DNA of 64,000 bases from Spirochaetia bacterium UBA5763 (lineage in GTDB: Bacteria; Spirochaetota; UBA4802; UBA5550). Where the stretch lies: NCBI GenBank assembly GCA_002418835.1, contig DIEX01000031.1:383773-447772 (forward strand), given 5' to 3'. A model generated the notes under the pieces. That model worked only from the letters and a program-made list of their open reading frames with translations. It did not search any database and had not been told where the DNA came from. How positions within the stretch are numbered: position 1 is the first letter of the stretch; every line of letters starts with the position of its first letter. Made by a program: the position numbers and the translations under genes. Positions 8,780 to 17,914 of the stretch are shown here, in pieces.

Positions 8780-9412
8780 TTAACCCGGCAGTTTCGATTC
8801 TCTTGGATAATGAATAATCATGTCAAAAAGGAGATCAGAAAGTGACTGCATGTGCTTTAATCTGCTTTCGGGATTTATCCCGGGCAGTTTATTATATGAA
8901 ACAGATATACCTATCATACTGGCATATATATACCTGGAAAGTGGGCGCGGGTTATCAGAAAATTTCATCAGTTTAAAAATTCTGTCAAGGCGTACAAGAG
9001 ATTCATTCATTACCTCAACAAGTGCTTTGCTTGATTCTATATTAAGGTTACCCTGTGACATGAGAATTGTCATCATGCGGAAGTATGTATCATTTTCAGA
9101 AATAAAATCTATATATATATTAAGGACTTTTTTCAGGCTCTCTTCAGGTTTTTTTTCATCAAAGAATTTATCGAGAATAACATTGAATTTTGTCTGGGTT
9201 CTAACTGCTGCAGCAATAAGTATGGCTTCCTGATTAGAGAAAAATCTGTATATGGATGAAGTCGCCATGCCTGCCTCATCAGCAATTTCACGCATTGTAG
9301 CCTTGTCCACAGGTTTTGTGGCAAAAACCCTCTCTGCTGCATCGATAATGAGATCTTTACGTGCTTCTTTCTCTCTGCTTTTCAGGGTTTTGAGTGTAAC
9401 TTTTTCATCCAT
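8780..9412 (-). CDS. TetR/AcrR-family transcriptional regulator
   Basis: A 210-residue repressor-type protein. The N-terminal helix-turn-helix spans about residues 18-62 of the chosen start: 'LIIDAAERVFATKPVDKATM' leading into 'REIADEAGMATSSIYRFF' and 'SNQEAILIAA'. The C-terminal ligand and dimer domain is divergent, as usual. The longest frame begins at 9469, but that start lacks a ribosome site; the ATG at 9412 (MDEKVTLK) has CAGG upstream and better fits TetR length. It follows the efflux operon on the same strand by 118 bases. The three-half-site repeat at 14564-14594 is a plausible binding site (inference). Confidence 0.85.
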   Translation of the reverse strand: MDEKVTLKTLKSREKEARKDLIIDAAERVFATKPVDKATMREIADEAGMATSSIYRFFSNQEAILIAAAVRTQTKFNVILDKFFDEKKPEESLKKVLNIYIDFISENDTYFRMMTILMSQGNLNIESSKALVEVMNESLVRLDRIFKLMKFSDNPRPLSRYIYASMIGISVSYNKLPGINPESRLKHMQSLSDLLFDMIIHYPRESKLPG

Positions 9413-9530
9413 AAAATATAACCTGTTTTTTATAAACAATTCTATTAAGTAAAAATTAAAATCAAGCAAAAAAAGAAATTTGTTTCTTTTATGAGAATAT
9501 TGTTCATATTTAAACAGGTTGCTGTATAAA

Positions 9531-11030
9531 TCAGTGGAGCCTGCCCAGAGGTTTTCCTCCCTTTTCCATTATTGTAAGAATATCACTTTCAGTTCTGGCA
9601 TCCTTTCTGTAACTTTCATATTGGTCACTGATACCTGATACTTCCAGAAGCCTTGCGAGTGACACATCAAATTCATATAATGCCTGGAGCCTTTCGATTT
9701 TTACTTTGGAGAGGTTGAGACGCGCATCAACCACATCAATGGAAGTGCCGAACCCCGCTTTAAAAGCGGTATCTCTTACCCTGAGGTATTCTTCCGCGAA
9801 TTCAACGGATTTTTCAAGAGTCTGGATCTGTTCAACGTCTTTCATCAGTTCATTATATGATTTTTCGACCAGTGTTTCTATATCTTTATTTGCCTGACGC
9901 ATTGCCGATGCTACTCTTTTTTCTGTGGCTGAAGCTGATTTTACACTGTTGTATCTTGAAAGACCGTCAAAGATAGTCATTGTTGCTCCGGCACCGACAT
10001 ACCATTCCGGAGTGCTTTCACCGAGATTTTTATGAAGAACGTTGGCTGATCCGAACAGAAAAATATCAGGTGAGTATCGGGCCATCTCTTTCATGTATCC
10101 CTGGTGTGCCAGATCCTGATTTGCTTTCATCTGCGCAAGTACAGGATTAAGCTGAACAGCTTTCTCTTTGTAATAGCTTATGTCTCGGATATTCTCCGAC
10201 ATAAATAATTCTGAAACCGGTATGATGTCCGAATTTGATGATAATGTATTTTTTAATGCTGAAAGAACGGTGTCTTTATCACGGAGTGCTTTTTTATATT
10301 CACGCTCAGCTTCTGAGTAGGAGACTTCCGCATGAAGCTTTTCAGCATTAGAGAGCATTCCATTCTCCTGCATCTTTGTTGCCTGATTCAGATGAGTTGC
10401 CATGCCGTCAAGCACCTCTTTTCTTACATCAACAACTTTCATCGCAAGCCTGAGCGAATAATATCTCTGTGCAAGCTCGGTTAATAGTGCATTCTGTGTA
10501 TATCTGACTTTTTCACTTGCAGCAGCCCTGTTGGCTTCTGCTGCCCTGTTTGCAGCAAGAATTTTACCCCCAGTGAATACAGGCTGCTTTACAGTGGCAG
10601 CTACTGTCCAGAAGTCCTGTTCCTGCAGAGTTTCTACAAAATTTGATCTTGCGAGTGATGGATTGTTGTTAGCCTTATTTGTAAAAGCCGCAGCTCCTCC
10701 GGGACCGCCACTTCCTGCGTATGCCTGGGCACTCAATTCGATCATCGCATCTCTGAGCGGATTGAAATCCATCTCTATCGGATCATTAAGATGTGTGTAT
10801 GTGAAGTTAATGTCGATCTTCGGGAAGAATAATCCCATGGCGCTTTTTTTGTCATATTCGCTCTTCTCCTTTTCATATCTCACTGACTGAAGAAGCGCGT
10901 TTGTATTGTTCATCTGAAGTATCGCGCTGCTGAAATCAAGCTGCAAAGAATTTTCTTCCGCTGCCAGAGGAGTTATTGCAAGGAATAATATTGAGAATAT
11001 AACTGACAGAATTTTTTTATATTGAATCAT
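9531..11030 (-). CDS. TolC-family outer-membrane efflux protein
   Basis: The outer-membrane channel of a tripartite exporter. It has a cleavable signal peptide (MIQYKKILSVIFSILFLAITPLAAEE) and then the long helical repeats of outer-membrane efflux proteins. Helical segments such as 'YTQNALLTELAQRYYSLRLA' and 'FKAGFGTSIDVVDARLNLSK' occur in both halves; the latter matches the 'G..s..dvl.a...l' signature of TolC proteins. Length (499) is normal. The start overlaps the end of the preceding permease gene by 14 bases and has its own GGAGA site, so it belongs to the same operon as the HlyD and permease genes. Confidence 0.9.
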   Translation of the reverse strand: MIQYKKILSVIFSILFLAITPLAAEENSLQLDFSSAILQMNNTNALLQSVRYEKEKSEYDKKSAMGLFFPKIDINFTYTHLNDPIEMDFNPLRDAMIELSAQAYAGSGGPGGAAAFTNKANNNPSLARSNFVETLQEQDFWTVAATVKQPVFTGGKILAANRAAEANRAAASEKVRYTQNALLTELAQRYYSLRLAMKVVDVRKEVLDGMATHLNQATKMQENGMLSNAEKLHAEVSYSEAEREYKKALRDKDTVLSALKNTLSSNSDIIPVSELFMSENIRDISYYKEKAVQLNPVLAQMKANQDLAHQGYMKEMARYSPDIFLFGSANVLHKNLGESTPEWYVGAGATMTIFDGLSRYNSVKSASATEKRVASAMRQANKDIETLVEKSYNELMKDVEQIQTLEKSVEFAEEYLRVRDTAFKAGFGTSIDVVDARLNLSKVKIERLQALYEFDVSLARLLEVSGISDQYESYRKDARTESDILTIMEKGGKPLGRLH

Positions 11031-12282
11031 GATTATTGCTCTCCGTGTAATTTGCTGATTTTCTGATTATTGTTTTCATTGCAAAAACTGATATTATGAA
11101 ATAGACTGCAACAAGCCCCCACAGGAAAAGCCAGTTGAACATTACATCTCTCAGTCCCGCTCCAAGTATGCTTATCTTCATAAACCCGTCAATACCGGTA
11201 GTTGAAGGGAGCAGCATCGCGAGATTTCTAAGCCACGCGGGCATTGCAAGAATGGGCCAGCTGAATCCGCTTACAAGAATGAAAGGCATTGCCGTAGACA
11301 GCAGAAGAAGCATTGCCATTTCCCTTGTGCGGAAAACTGTTGATATTGCAATTCCCAGAAAAATTACAGCCAGTAGAAATGGTATTATGAAAACCATAAG
11401 ATTAAAGAGATTCGATTTCATCGGAAGTCCATGGAACCTGAAAATAATGCCGAAAAAATAAATTGAATGAAGCAGGAAAAGTGACATGTATGCTCCCGCT
11501 TTCCCGAGAACTACTGATATAATCCCCCCCCTGTTCGATATCACCGGTAAAAAATAGTGATATCTCTTCTTTTCATACGACAGGCCTCCAAGTGAACCGA
11601 TCCCGATAAGCAGGGTCTGCTGTAAAATAAGTATCAGCAGTGCCGGTATCAGATAATTCGTGTATGAGTTGGACGGATTAAAAAGCGGGAACGAGATAAG
11701 AGGCAAAGGTTCACGCGCAGCCATTGCAGCAGGCCTTGATAAACCCTTTGACTGGAATCTTTGAATCTGTATGCCGGCAGACATGTATGACGACGCGTAC
11801 TTAACTCCTGTAAGTACCTGCTTGTAAAGATAAAAATAGCTCGCATCGCAATACACAGAAACAGATGTCTTCTGGTTCCTGTATATATCTCCGCTGAAGC
11901 CCTGTGGAATTACTATTATACCGTTGATTTTATTTTTGAAAAAATCATTCTGCGCTTCTTCAAGAGATGTATGGTGCACAGCAACTCTTATGTTTTCATT
12001 AACATCACACATTCTGACGAATTGTCTGCTTAAGGCAGTTTTATCGTCGTCTATAACAGCAACAGGAACTTCCCGTACCACTTCATGTCCTTTGTAAAAT
12101 GGTATAGGATAGAGAATAGGGTATACAAGATGTGCCAGTACAAAAAGAGAAAGGACACCGGCGTCACTGAAGATGTGTTTATATTCATAATACCATGTAT
12201 AAAGCATGGCATCAAAACCATTTTTAATCCATGCGGCTATTCTGTTCCCACAGAGTCTATTTATAATTTCTTTTATATTCAT
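11017..12282 (-). CDS. ABC-2-type transporter permease (second of pair)
   Basis: A 421-residue permease of the ABC-2 class seen in YbhS/YbhR/YhhJ-type exporters. It has one N-terminal membrane helix, a large extracytoplasmic domain ('VPVAVIDDDKTALSRQFVRM', about residues 55-200) and five or so C-terminal helices. A longer frame with a GTG start exists, but the ATG at 12282 overlaps the stop of the upstream permease (TAATG) and has GGGGAG eight bases before it, so it is chosen. ABC-2 permeases normally work with a nucleotide-binding subunit, and none is encoded in this operon. Confidence 0.85.
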   Translation of the reverse strand: MNIKEIINRLCGNRIAAWIKNGFDAMLYTWYYEYKHIFSDAGVLSLFVLAHLVYPILYPIPFYKGHEVVREVPVAVIDDDKTALSRQFVRMCDVNENIRVAVHHTSLEEAQNDFFKNKINGIIVIPQGFSGDIYRNQKTSVSVYCDASYFYLYKQVLTGVKYASSYMSAGIQIQRFQSKGLSRPAAMAAREPLPLISFPLFNPSNSYTNYLIPALLILILQQTLLIGIGSLGGLSYEKKRYHYFLPVISNRGGIISVVLGKAGAYMSLFLLHSIYFFGIIFRFHGLPMKSNLFNLMVFIIPFLLAVIFLGIAISTVFRTREMAMLLLLSTAMPFILVSGFSWPILAMPAWLRNLAMLLPSTTGIDGFMKISILGAGLRDVMFNWLFLWGLVAVYFIISVFAMKTIIRKSANYTESNNHDSI

Positions 12283-13472
12283 TACAGGCTCCCCCAGTCT
12301 CCCCACATTCTTTCATCTGTGAATAGCTTCTTCAGCCTGGGCAGTACAAGAAATGGTATAAACAGAAACAGGATCAGCGGGATAAAAGATTTTGCTGTTA
12401 CACTGATCGGTGAACTTCTGAAAGCCTGTTCAACAATAATATTCAGATAATGCGTCAGAGGCAGAAACTGCGCCCATACTTTTGCAGGCCAGTACATTGC
12501 AATCATGGGATAGGTCATGCCTGTAAATGTAAAAGCTGAACTGGAGTAGAACGATGCGTTAAGCATTCCCTGGAGCAGGTTGCCGGTAAGCCCGATAAAA
12601 AGAAGCCCCACAGCCTGATAGGCAAGGACAAAGAGTAATGTCGCGCCGATTATCAGATACGCATTCCCCTGAAGAGGAAATCCAAGATATTTGAACATCA
12701 GTGTAAGCATGAATAATCCCATGACTGAAAAAATCATAGTGTACGGAAGAAGCTTTCCTGAAAGGACAGTGATTACACTCATCCCGCCTGTTTCCATGGC
12801 TGATTGTATTGTACTTTTTTTCAGCTCTATCCCCACTGTATATATAGTTGTAAGAAGAATAAAAAACTGCAGCATTGTAGGGAGTATGCCGCTTAAAAGA
12901 TAATACATGTAATTGGTATACGGATTGAAAAGAACGTGAGTATTTACAGCAATGGGCTCAGCCATTGCCTCGGTCTGTGATTGAGACATCCCTTTTCTTA
13001 ACAGATTATCTCTCAGTATGTCAACGGATAGTTCGCGCACTGTTGAAGTGACATCTTTGAATATAGTTCCGCCTACAAGCTGGTTTTCATTATTATAGTA
13101 ATGAATGATTTCTGACGAAAGCCCTCTTGCAGCTTTTGATTCAAAGCCGTTCTGTATATATACGAGAGAGTATATTTTCCCCTGTATCAGCAGTTTGCGT
13201 CCCTCCTCGAGATTCGAGACTGAATGTTTTACTTCGATAGAAGGCACTGCATTCAGCCGGCGTACAAGTTCACGGGAAAGCCGGGAGTTGTCTGAATCGA
13301 TTACTCCGATTGGCATATTTCTCGGAACACCCTGGCTGAACATCGACACAAAGAAGAAGAACATGATAAGAGGCAGCACAACAGTCATAAGTATAAATGA
13401 CGGCTCCCTTGATATCCATCTCATCTCACGCCTGAAAACTGCTATAAGCCCTTTTTTTTCTTTTTTATTCAT
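12282..13472 (-). CDS. ABC-2-type transporter permease (first of pair)
   Basis: A 396-residue paralogue-like partner of the next gene. It has an N-terminal helix (about residues 22-42), an extracytoplasmic domain opening 'MPIGVIDSDNSRLSRELVRR', and five to six C-terminal helices including 'LLSGILPTMLQFFILLTTIY'. The two permeases share the motif 'IGVIDxDxSxLSR' and the segment 'ALxxPLxxxxxxLFNPxxxYxxYL', so they presumably form a heterodimer in the inner membrane. It starts 19 bases after the HlyD stop and ends in a TAATG junction with the second permease. No fused ATPase domain or Walker motif is present. Confidence 0.85.
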   Translation of the reverse strand: MNKKEKKGLIAVFRREMRWISREPSFILMTVVLPLIMFFFFVSMFSQGVPRNMPIGVIDSDNSRLSRELVRRLNAVPSIEVKHSVSNLEEGRKLLIQGKIYSLVYIQNGFESKAARGLSSEIIHYYNNENQLVGGTIFKDVTSTVRELSVDILRDNLLRKGMSQSQTEAMAEPIAVNTHVLFNPYTNYMYYLLSGILPTMLQFFILLTTIYTVGIELKKSTIQSAMETGGMSVITVLSGKLLPYTMIFSVMGLFMLTLMFKYLGFPLQGNAYLIIGATLLFVLAYQAVGLLFIGLTGNLLQGMLNASFYSSSAFTFTGMTYPMIAMYWPAKVWAQFLPLTHYLNIIVEQAFRSSPISVTAKSFIPLILFLFIPFLVLPRLKKLFTDERMWGDWGSL

Positions 13473-13491
13473 GGTTCTCTATACCGGAACT

Positions 13492-14523
13492 TCAGTTGGA
13501 TCCTTTATTCTTGCTGTTGATTTTTTCTACTTCATCCCAGTTTACAATGGCGCTCATTCCGGGCCTTAAGCCATCGAGTTTTTCAACAGGGACAGCTCTT
13601 ACTTCAAAGGTTTTCATGTCGAAATCACCCGAAGTTTTTGTGGCCCTCCATGTGGCAAAATCACCCTGAGCAGAAATGTAGTTTATTTTAAGTTTAACTG
13701 TTTTGTTTCCTAAAGCCGGGATTCTCGCGTTCAGATAATAGCCCATCTTTATACCGGCAAGAAGGTCCTCCCGAAGATTGAAGGTTACCCATATATCATC
13801 AAGATTAACCAGTGTTATGACCGGATAACCAGGACTTGCGAGTTCACCCAGTTTTAAAACAATTTCAGCAACTTCGCTTTTTATCGGAGCGTAGAGATCT
13901 GTTTCGTTCATATATGTCTGAATTTCTGAAACTGCGCCTGATGCCTGATCAAACAGAGCCAACGCTGATTCTCTGTCTTCGTATTGTGCTCCGGCAACTG
14001 CCATGTCATAAGAAGCTTTAGCCGCGTCTTCAGTGGTTAATGCTGATTTATACTGAGCTTCACATTCATCAAGTTTCTGCGCAGGTACAACTCCTTCGGC
14101 GTATAATTTTTTTATCCTCTCATGTGTTTTCCCTGCAAGCTCAGTGCCGGCCTTAGCTTTCAGCCACATGTTCCTGGCTGATTCAATCTGCTCTTTACGT
14201 GTACCGCTGTTCGCTTTAGATCTCTGCGCGTTGGCAGCTTTCTGCGCGGCCTTAGCCTGTTTCAATTTAGCTTCAATTTCAGGACTGTCTAAGGAAATAA
14301 GCAGCGCACCCTGTTCAACCTGGTCACCTTCGTGTGCATTTATGCTTTTTATTCTTCCGGCAATTTTAGATGCAACCTTAACCTGTGTTGCTTCAACCTC
14401 CCCCTGAATTGTCAGCGGCGGTGGAATAAGCATAAACCACCCGGCTATACTTAGCATGAGAACTATGCTTATTACGATTATTCCCAGAGATAGAGTCCTT
14501 CTGTTCCTTATAGAAAGCGGCAT
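13492..14523 (-). CDS. HlyD-family periplasmic adaptor (membrane fusion protein)
   Basis: The adaptor links inner-membrane permeases to TolC. It has an N-terminal transmembrane anchor (about residues 12-32), then the barrel-sandwich/lipoyl half 'VKVASKIAGRIKSINAHEGD', a long coiled-coil hairpin rich in Ala/Lys/Glu (about 75-185), the returning lipoyl half 'LYAPIKSEVAEIVLKLGE' and a beta-barrel domain. Length is 343 residues. The longest frame would start at 14568, but the ATG at 14523 has a strong GGAGG six bases upstream, and the earlier frame runs through the putative operator. It is the first gene of the HlyD-permease-permease-TolC operon. Confidence 0.9.
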   Translation of the reverse strand: MPLSIRNRRTLSLGIIVISIVLMLSIAGWFMLIPPPLTIQGEVEATQVKVASKIAGRIKSINAHEGDQVEQGALLISLDSPEIEAKLKQAKAAQKAANAQRSKANSGTRKEQIESARNMWLKAKAGTELAGKTHERIKKLYAEGVVPAQKLDECEAQYKSALTTEDAAKASYDMAVAGAQYEDRESALALFDQASGAVSEIQTYMNETDLYAPIKSEVAEIVLKLGELASPGYPVITLVNLDDIWVTFNLREDLLAGIKMGYYLNARIPALGNKTVKLKINYISAQGDFATWRATKTSGDFDMKTFEVRAVPVEKLDGLRPGMSAIVNWDEVEKINSKNKGSN

Positions 14524-14556
14524 TACAAGCCTCCGATTCAAAATGTTTGCAATATG

Positions 14557-14594
14557 TTTATAGACCAATTAAGAATTGGTTTACCAATTGTCAA
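14557..14594 (-). promoter_or_regulatory. Putative TetR operator and promoter of the efflux operon
   Basis: Read on the minus strand, AATTGGT-AA-ACCAATT-CTT-AATTGGT gives three half-sites (14589-14583, 14580-14574, 14570-14564). They form two overlapping perfect palindromes. A consensus TTGACA (14594-14589) overlaps the first half-site, and TATAAA (14562-14557) lies just past the last. The -35/-10 pairing is uncertain because the spacing from TTGACA to TATAAA is 26 bases. Spaced palindromes over a promoter upstream of an efflux operon are typical of TetR-family operators; binding by the regulator at 8780-9412 is inference. Confidence 0.55.
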
Positions 14595-14634
14595 TAAAAA
14601 ATATTAAAAAAATATTTAAATGAAAGTTTGGAGG

Positions 14635-16209
14635 TTAAAAGGGGAATTCAGAGTCTTTTACTTCGGTTTTTTCTTTAACTTCAGGCAGTTTTGCTGAAAG
14701 ATGTTTTTGATTGCCGTCCACATAGATCGCTTTTAGCGGCCTTACAGGGCATGCAAATTCACATGCACCACATCCGGTGCATATTTCTGTGTTTACTTCA
14801 GGGATGACAAGCCCTTTTTTAAAAGGCACCATGTGTACAGCTTTTGTGGGACAATGCTCTGAGCATGCTCCACAGTCTGTGCCGTTGGTGTATGTCACAC
14901 AGTTTTCAATAATGAAAACTGATTTACCTGTCTGAATTTTTCTTTTATCATCAAGGGTGTGTTTTTTTATGGCATCAGCGGGGCATATATCACCGCAGAC
15001 AGTGCAGTCATAATTACAAAAGCCCGCATTAAAATCCATAAAGGGCTGCATAATTCCGTGCAGTCCATATTGCATAACAGCGGGCTGTAGAACCGATGTG
15101 GGGCAGGCTGATATACAGAGAGAGCATGCTGTGCATCGGCTGTTGAATAATTCAATTGAAGCTGAACCGGGCGGTGATGAAAATTGCAGCCGTTTATACT
15201 GTTTCTGCTTCAGAGGTTCCTGGTAGTATAAAACTTTTTCACCATTTTCTTCCGGTGAGAGGACTCCGGGCATAAAAATTATCCCTGCGAGAAAACTTAA
15301 TCTTGATATTGCGGCACCATCTCTGTTATTATTATTTGAATCAGTATGCTGATTTTTTTTATAAAGAGGCACCTTTGACAGAGAAATACTACCATTAGGA
15401 CAGAGTGATACGCAGTTAAAACATGATACACATCTCGCATTATCAACAAAGCTGTTTTTATAATCAATACATCCGCTTTTGCATATTGTTTCACATTTCC
15501 CGCATTGAATACAGTTTTCTTTTTTTATTCGTATTTTGAAGAGGGAGAATTTTGAAAGAATTGAAAGTACTGCTCCAACAGGGCAGATGGAATTGCAATA
15601 CAATCTCCCCTTAAAAAAACTTAAAATCATAATTATACTGAATAGTGAGAATGAAAAAATAATGCCTGCCAGTGACGGTCTGATGTTTAATGCATGAACT
15701 GAAAAAATATTTTTTTTGATGAGAAATGAAGCAAGGCCGTTATTAATTTCAATTAAAGGATATGCTGCTGTATATGTGATGAATCTTCCGAATATACTGA
15801 ATGGATCAAGCCAGAGAATAATTACAGTTCCTGATATGAAAAACGTTAGAACACAAACAGATAATGTTGAATAAAGAATTAAATAATAGGATTTTGAATA
15901 ACCGGAATTCTTTTTTTTTGAAAGTTTCCTCCCGATGCGGATAAAAATATCCTGACAAAAACCGAGAGGACAGATGAAGGAACAGTAAATTCTTCCAGCT
16001 ATAAAAGTAAAAATAATTATAAGTATGAAACCTGTCCCTGCGGGAGTAACATTAATTATAAAAGATAAAAGTGAAGGAATAAATTGTAAATATATCAGCA
16101 TACTGCTGAATTGATTAGGAATCAGGCGATAGTAATCTGCGAAAACAACGATAAGAAGAACCGTTAATATTGATGAGATTGCAATGCGGAGCGGTTTAAG
16201 TGCTTTCAT
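14635..16209 (-). CDS. Membrane-bound polyferredoxin (NapH-like plus extra 4Fe-4S domains)
   Basis: A 524-residue redox protein. The N-terminal half has about five membrane helices and two NapH/MauN-type CxxxCP motifs, CSFICPLG (near 92) and CNSICPVG (near 206). The C-terminal half carries a series of 4Fe-4S motifs: CIQCGKCETICKSGC, CVSCFNCVSLCP, CTACSLCISACP, CNYDCTVCGDICP, CGACSEHCP and CTGCGACEFACP. It therefore looks like a NapH-type membrane ferredoxin fused to a NapG-like multi-cluster ferredoxin. It probably passes electrons between the membrane pool and a soluble partner. It starts one base after the DUF362 stop, so the two genes are coupled. Confidence 0.88.
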   Translation of the reverse strand: MKALKPLRIAISSILTVLLIVVFADYYRLIPNQFSSMLIYLQFIPSLLSFIINVTPAGTGFILIIIFTFIAGRIYCSFICPLGFCQDIFIRIGRKLSKKKNSGYSKSYYLILYSTLSVCVLTFFISGTVIILWLDPFSIFGRFITYTAAYPLIEINNGLASFLIKKNIFSVHALNIRPSLAGIIFSFSLFSIIMILSFFKGRLYCNSICPVGAVLSILSKFSLFKIRIKKENCIQCGKCETICKSGCIDYKNSFVDNARCVSCFNCVSLCPNGSISLSKVPLYKKNQHTDSNNNNRDGAAISRLSFLAGIIFMPGVLSPEENGEKVLYYQEPLKQKQYKRLQFSSPPGSASIELFNSRCTACSLCISACPTSVLQPAVMQYGLHGIMQPFMDFNAGFCNYDCTVCGDICPADAIKKHTLDDKRKIQTGKSVFIIENCVTYTNGTDCGACSEHCPTKAVHMVPFKKGLVIPEVNTEICTGCGACEFACPVRPLKAIYVDGNQKHLSAKLPEVKEKTEVKDSEFPF

Positions 16210-16210
16210 C

Positions 16211-17155
16211 TCATACTGTTATGCGCTTGATTGTGATCTTTGAAAGATCATTTTTCCCAAGGCCCATTTCGCCTGCCAGTTTTATGTATCTGATATCAGC
16301 GGGGCTCTTTAATCCTGATGTCTTTGCAAGTACCATAGCTGAAGCTGAATCAGCTGCGACAGGGTCTGTTGATAAAAAGAGATATTTCATGTTTTCTGTG
16401 TCGGATACTCCGTAACCACGAGGGCCGTTTCTTGTCATTACACGCCATCCGTCAATAATTACAAGGTCAGGCTTGCGGAAAGTGGAGAAATCAGCAATGC
16501 ACTGATGCAGATCTCTGCGGTGCCATTCACCTCTGTCCCAGACAACACCCATCAGATTTTTCATTGATGCAGTAAGCCCTGTGGAGGAGTGGTGCTTCAG
16601 AACCGGAATATTGATTACAGTATCACATTGAACAAAGAGCTTGTGAACAAGTACTTCTTTCAGAACTCTCCCGTTGGGGAGAGAAGTTTGAATATAGTAC
16701 TCTTTTGAAGATGCAGGAACAAGTTCGGCCCCTGTTTTTGCAGCAGCATTCTGTATCCCGCTTTTTTTATAGCAGTTCTGCCATTGATCGCAGGTATGAT
16801 CAAATATATAAACTTTTGCCGCCCCTGCTTTATAACAGTCTTTAATTACGGCTTCAACGAGGTCAGGATTTGTGTTGGCGCCGTATTCCGGAGACCTGTC
16901 CCACCCGATGTTAGGTTTAACAAGTACAGTGCCGCCTTTCTTCACAAAGCGATGCATCCCGCCCATTTGAGCAATTCCGGTTTTAAACAGATCAGCCGGG
17001 CTGCTCCCTCCTCTTAAAGCAAGAAGATCAAAACCGGATTTTGATGGAGTATCAGCTTTGAGAATTTTCGTGAAAAGTGATGGTGATAGAATTGTTAACA
17101 AAGATAAACTAAAAGTATCACGTACTGCTTTGATGAATTTTTTTCTTGTCAGCAT
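16211..17155 (-). CDS. Exported DUF362 protein
   Basis: A 314-residue DUF362 protein. Recognisable stretches are 'VKKGGTVLVKPNIGWDRSPE', 'TNPDLVEAVIKDCYKAGAAK', 'VINIPVLKHHSSTGLTASMK' with 'NLMGVVWDR', and 'VIIDGWRVMTRNGPRG'. The N-terminus is a hydrophobic leader beginning MLTRKKFIKAVRD; it resembles a Tat leader in shape but lacks paired arginines. DUF362 proteins often neighbour or are fused to ferredoxins and may bind Fe-S clusters or act on a redox protein. The stop of this gene and the ATG of the polyferredoxin are one base apart, so the pair likely functions together. Function unknown. Confidence 0.8.
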   Translation of the reverse strand: MLTRKKFIKAVRDTFSLSLLTILSPSLFTKILKADTPSKSGFDLLALRGGSSPADLFKTGIAQMGGMHRFVKKGGTVLVKPNIGWDRSPEYGANTNPDLVEAVIKDCYKAGAAKVYIFDHTCDQWQNCYKKSGIQNAAAKTGAELVPASSKEYYIQTSLPNGRVLKEVLVHKLFVQCDTVINIPVLKHHSSTGLTASMKNLMGVVWDRGEWHRRDLHQCIADFSTFRKPDLVIIDGWRVMTRNGPRGYGVSDTENMKYLFLSTDPVAADSASAMVLAKTSGLKSPADIRYIKLAGEMGLGKNDLSKITIKRITV

Positions 17156-17200
17156 AAATTTTACACTCGCTGTTTTAGAGGAAAATGACTTATAATCCTT

Positions 17201-17914
17201 TTACTTGACCTTGCTCGTTACAGGTGCTTTCAGTTTAAAAAGATTATCTACTGTTTCCTGTATAACCGGATCATTCGTGTCTTTACAGTACACGGAGTAT
17301 TTGAGTACCGGAATACGGGTGCTTATAAAACTCTCCCTGTAAAACTCTGTTTTAAAAATCAGGTAATAACCTTTAGTTGCTTTTCCGTAACTGAATATTG
17401 CAGAGTGCTTTTTCCGGTCATCAACATCAGAATATTTTACGCTGAAGCCGTAAACATCCGGAAAAATGCTGTGTGAATCTTTCCGTTTAAGTACGCTTTC
17501 AAGTGCGCCAAGCGACTGCATCGTGTCAGTATAATTATTTTTAAAAATTGAACCGGTGATTATATCTTTTTTAAGTTTGTTCACATCAGTTGTGAAGAAT
17601 TTTGATACTGATTCATCCAGATTTCTTATCTCATCTGATTCAGGAAGGTATTCAGTGACAGATTTAATTGTAGTATAATCCTTATCAAGTGTAACCATTA
17701 CAATCCTTTTCTCGGGTTTGGTGAAGTCTCCAATAATTATTCTTGTTACATTATCAATTGATTGGAGAAAAAAGTAATTTTTATTATCAGCTGTAACAGG
17801 GAAAAATTTTAATCTGTCGGTATCAACCGGTTTAACGAGGAGATCCATTGTTATAGCAAATGTTAATCCCCCTGTCAGGATAAAGAGTATGATTAAAGAT
17901 ATCATTTTTTTCAT
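17201..17914 (-). CDS. Exported protein of unknown function
   Basis: A 237-residue protein not recognised by family. It has an N-terminal hydrophobic signal or anchor (MKKMISLIILFILTGGLTFA) without a lipobox Cys, then a mixed alpha/beta soluble part with several Lys/Asp-rich stretches and only one Cys near the end. The longest frame starts at 17962; the ATG at 17914 is preferred because GAGAGG lies nine bases before it and the signal peptide then starts at the N-terminus. It precedes the DUF362 gene by about 45 bases on the same strand, so cotranscription with the redox pair is possible. Confidence 0.6.
   Translation of the reverse strand: MKKMISLIILFILTGGLTFAITMDLLVKPVDTDRLKFFPVTADNKNYFFLQSIDNVTRIIIGDFTKPEKRIVMVTLDKDYTTIKSVTEYLPESDEIRNLDESVSKFFTTDVNKLKKDIITGSIFKNNYTDTMQSLGALESVLKRKDSHSIFPDVYGFSVKYSDVDDRKKHSAIFSYGKATKGYYLIFKTEFYRESFISTRIPVLKYSVYCKDTNDPVIQETVDNLFKLKAPVTSKVK

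Noticed and set aside
9420..9520. AACCTGTTT (9420-9428) and AAACAGGTT (9512-9520) as an inverted repeat around the tetR start region
   Set aside because: The arms are only nine bases and 83 bases apart, in AT-rich DNA, and do not resemble the AATTGGT operator. Likely chance.
15297..15494. Alternative minus-strand frame within the polyferredoxin gene
   Set aside because: It overlaps the Cys-motif region of the real gene in another frame and has no start signal.
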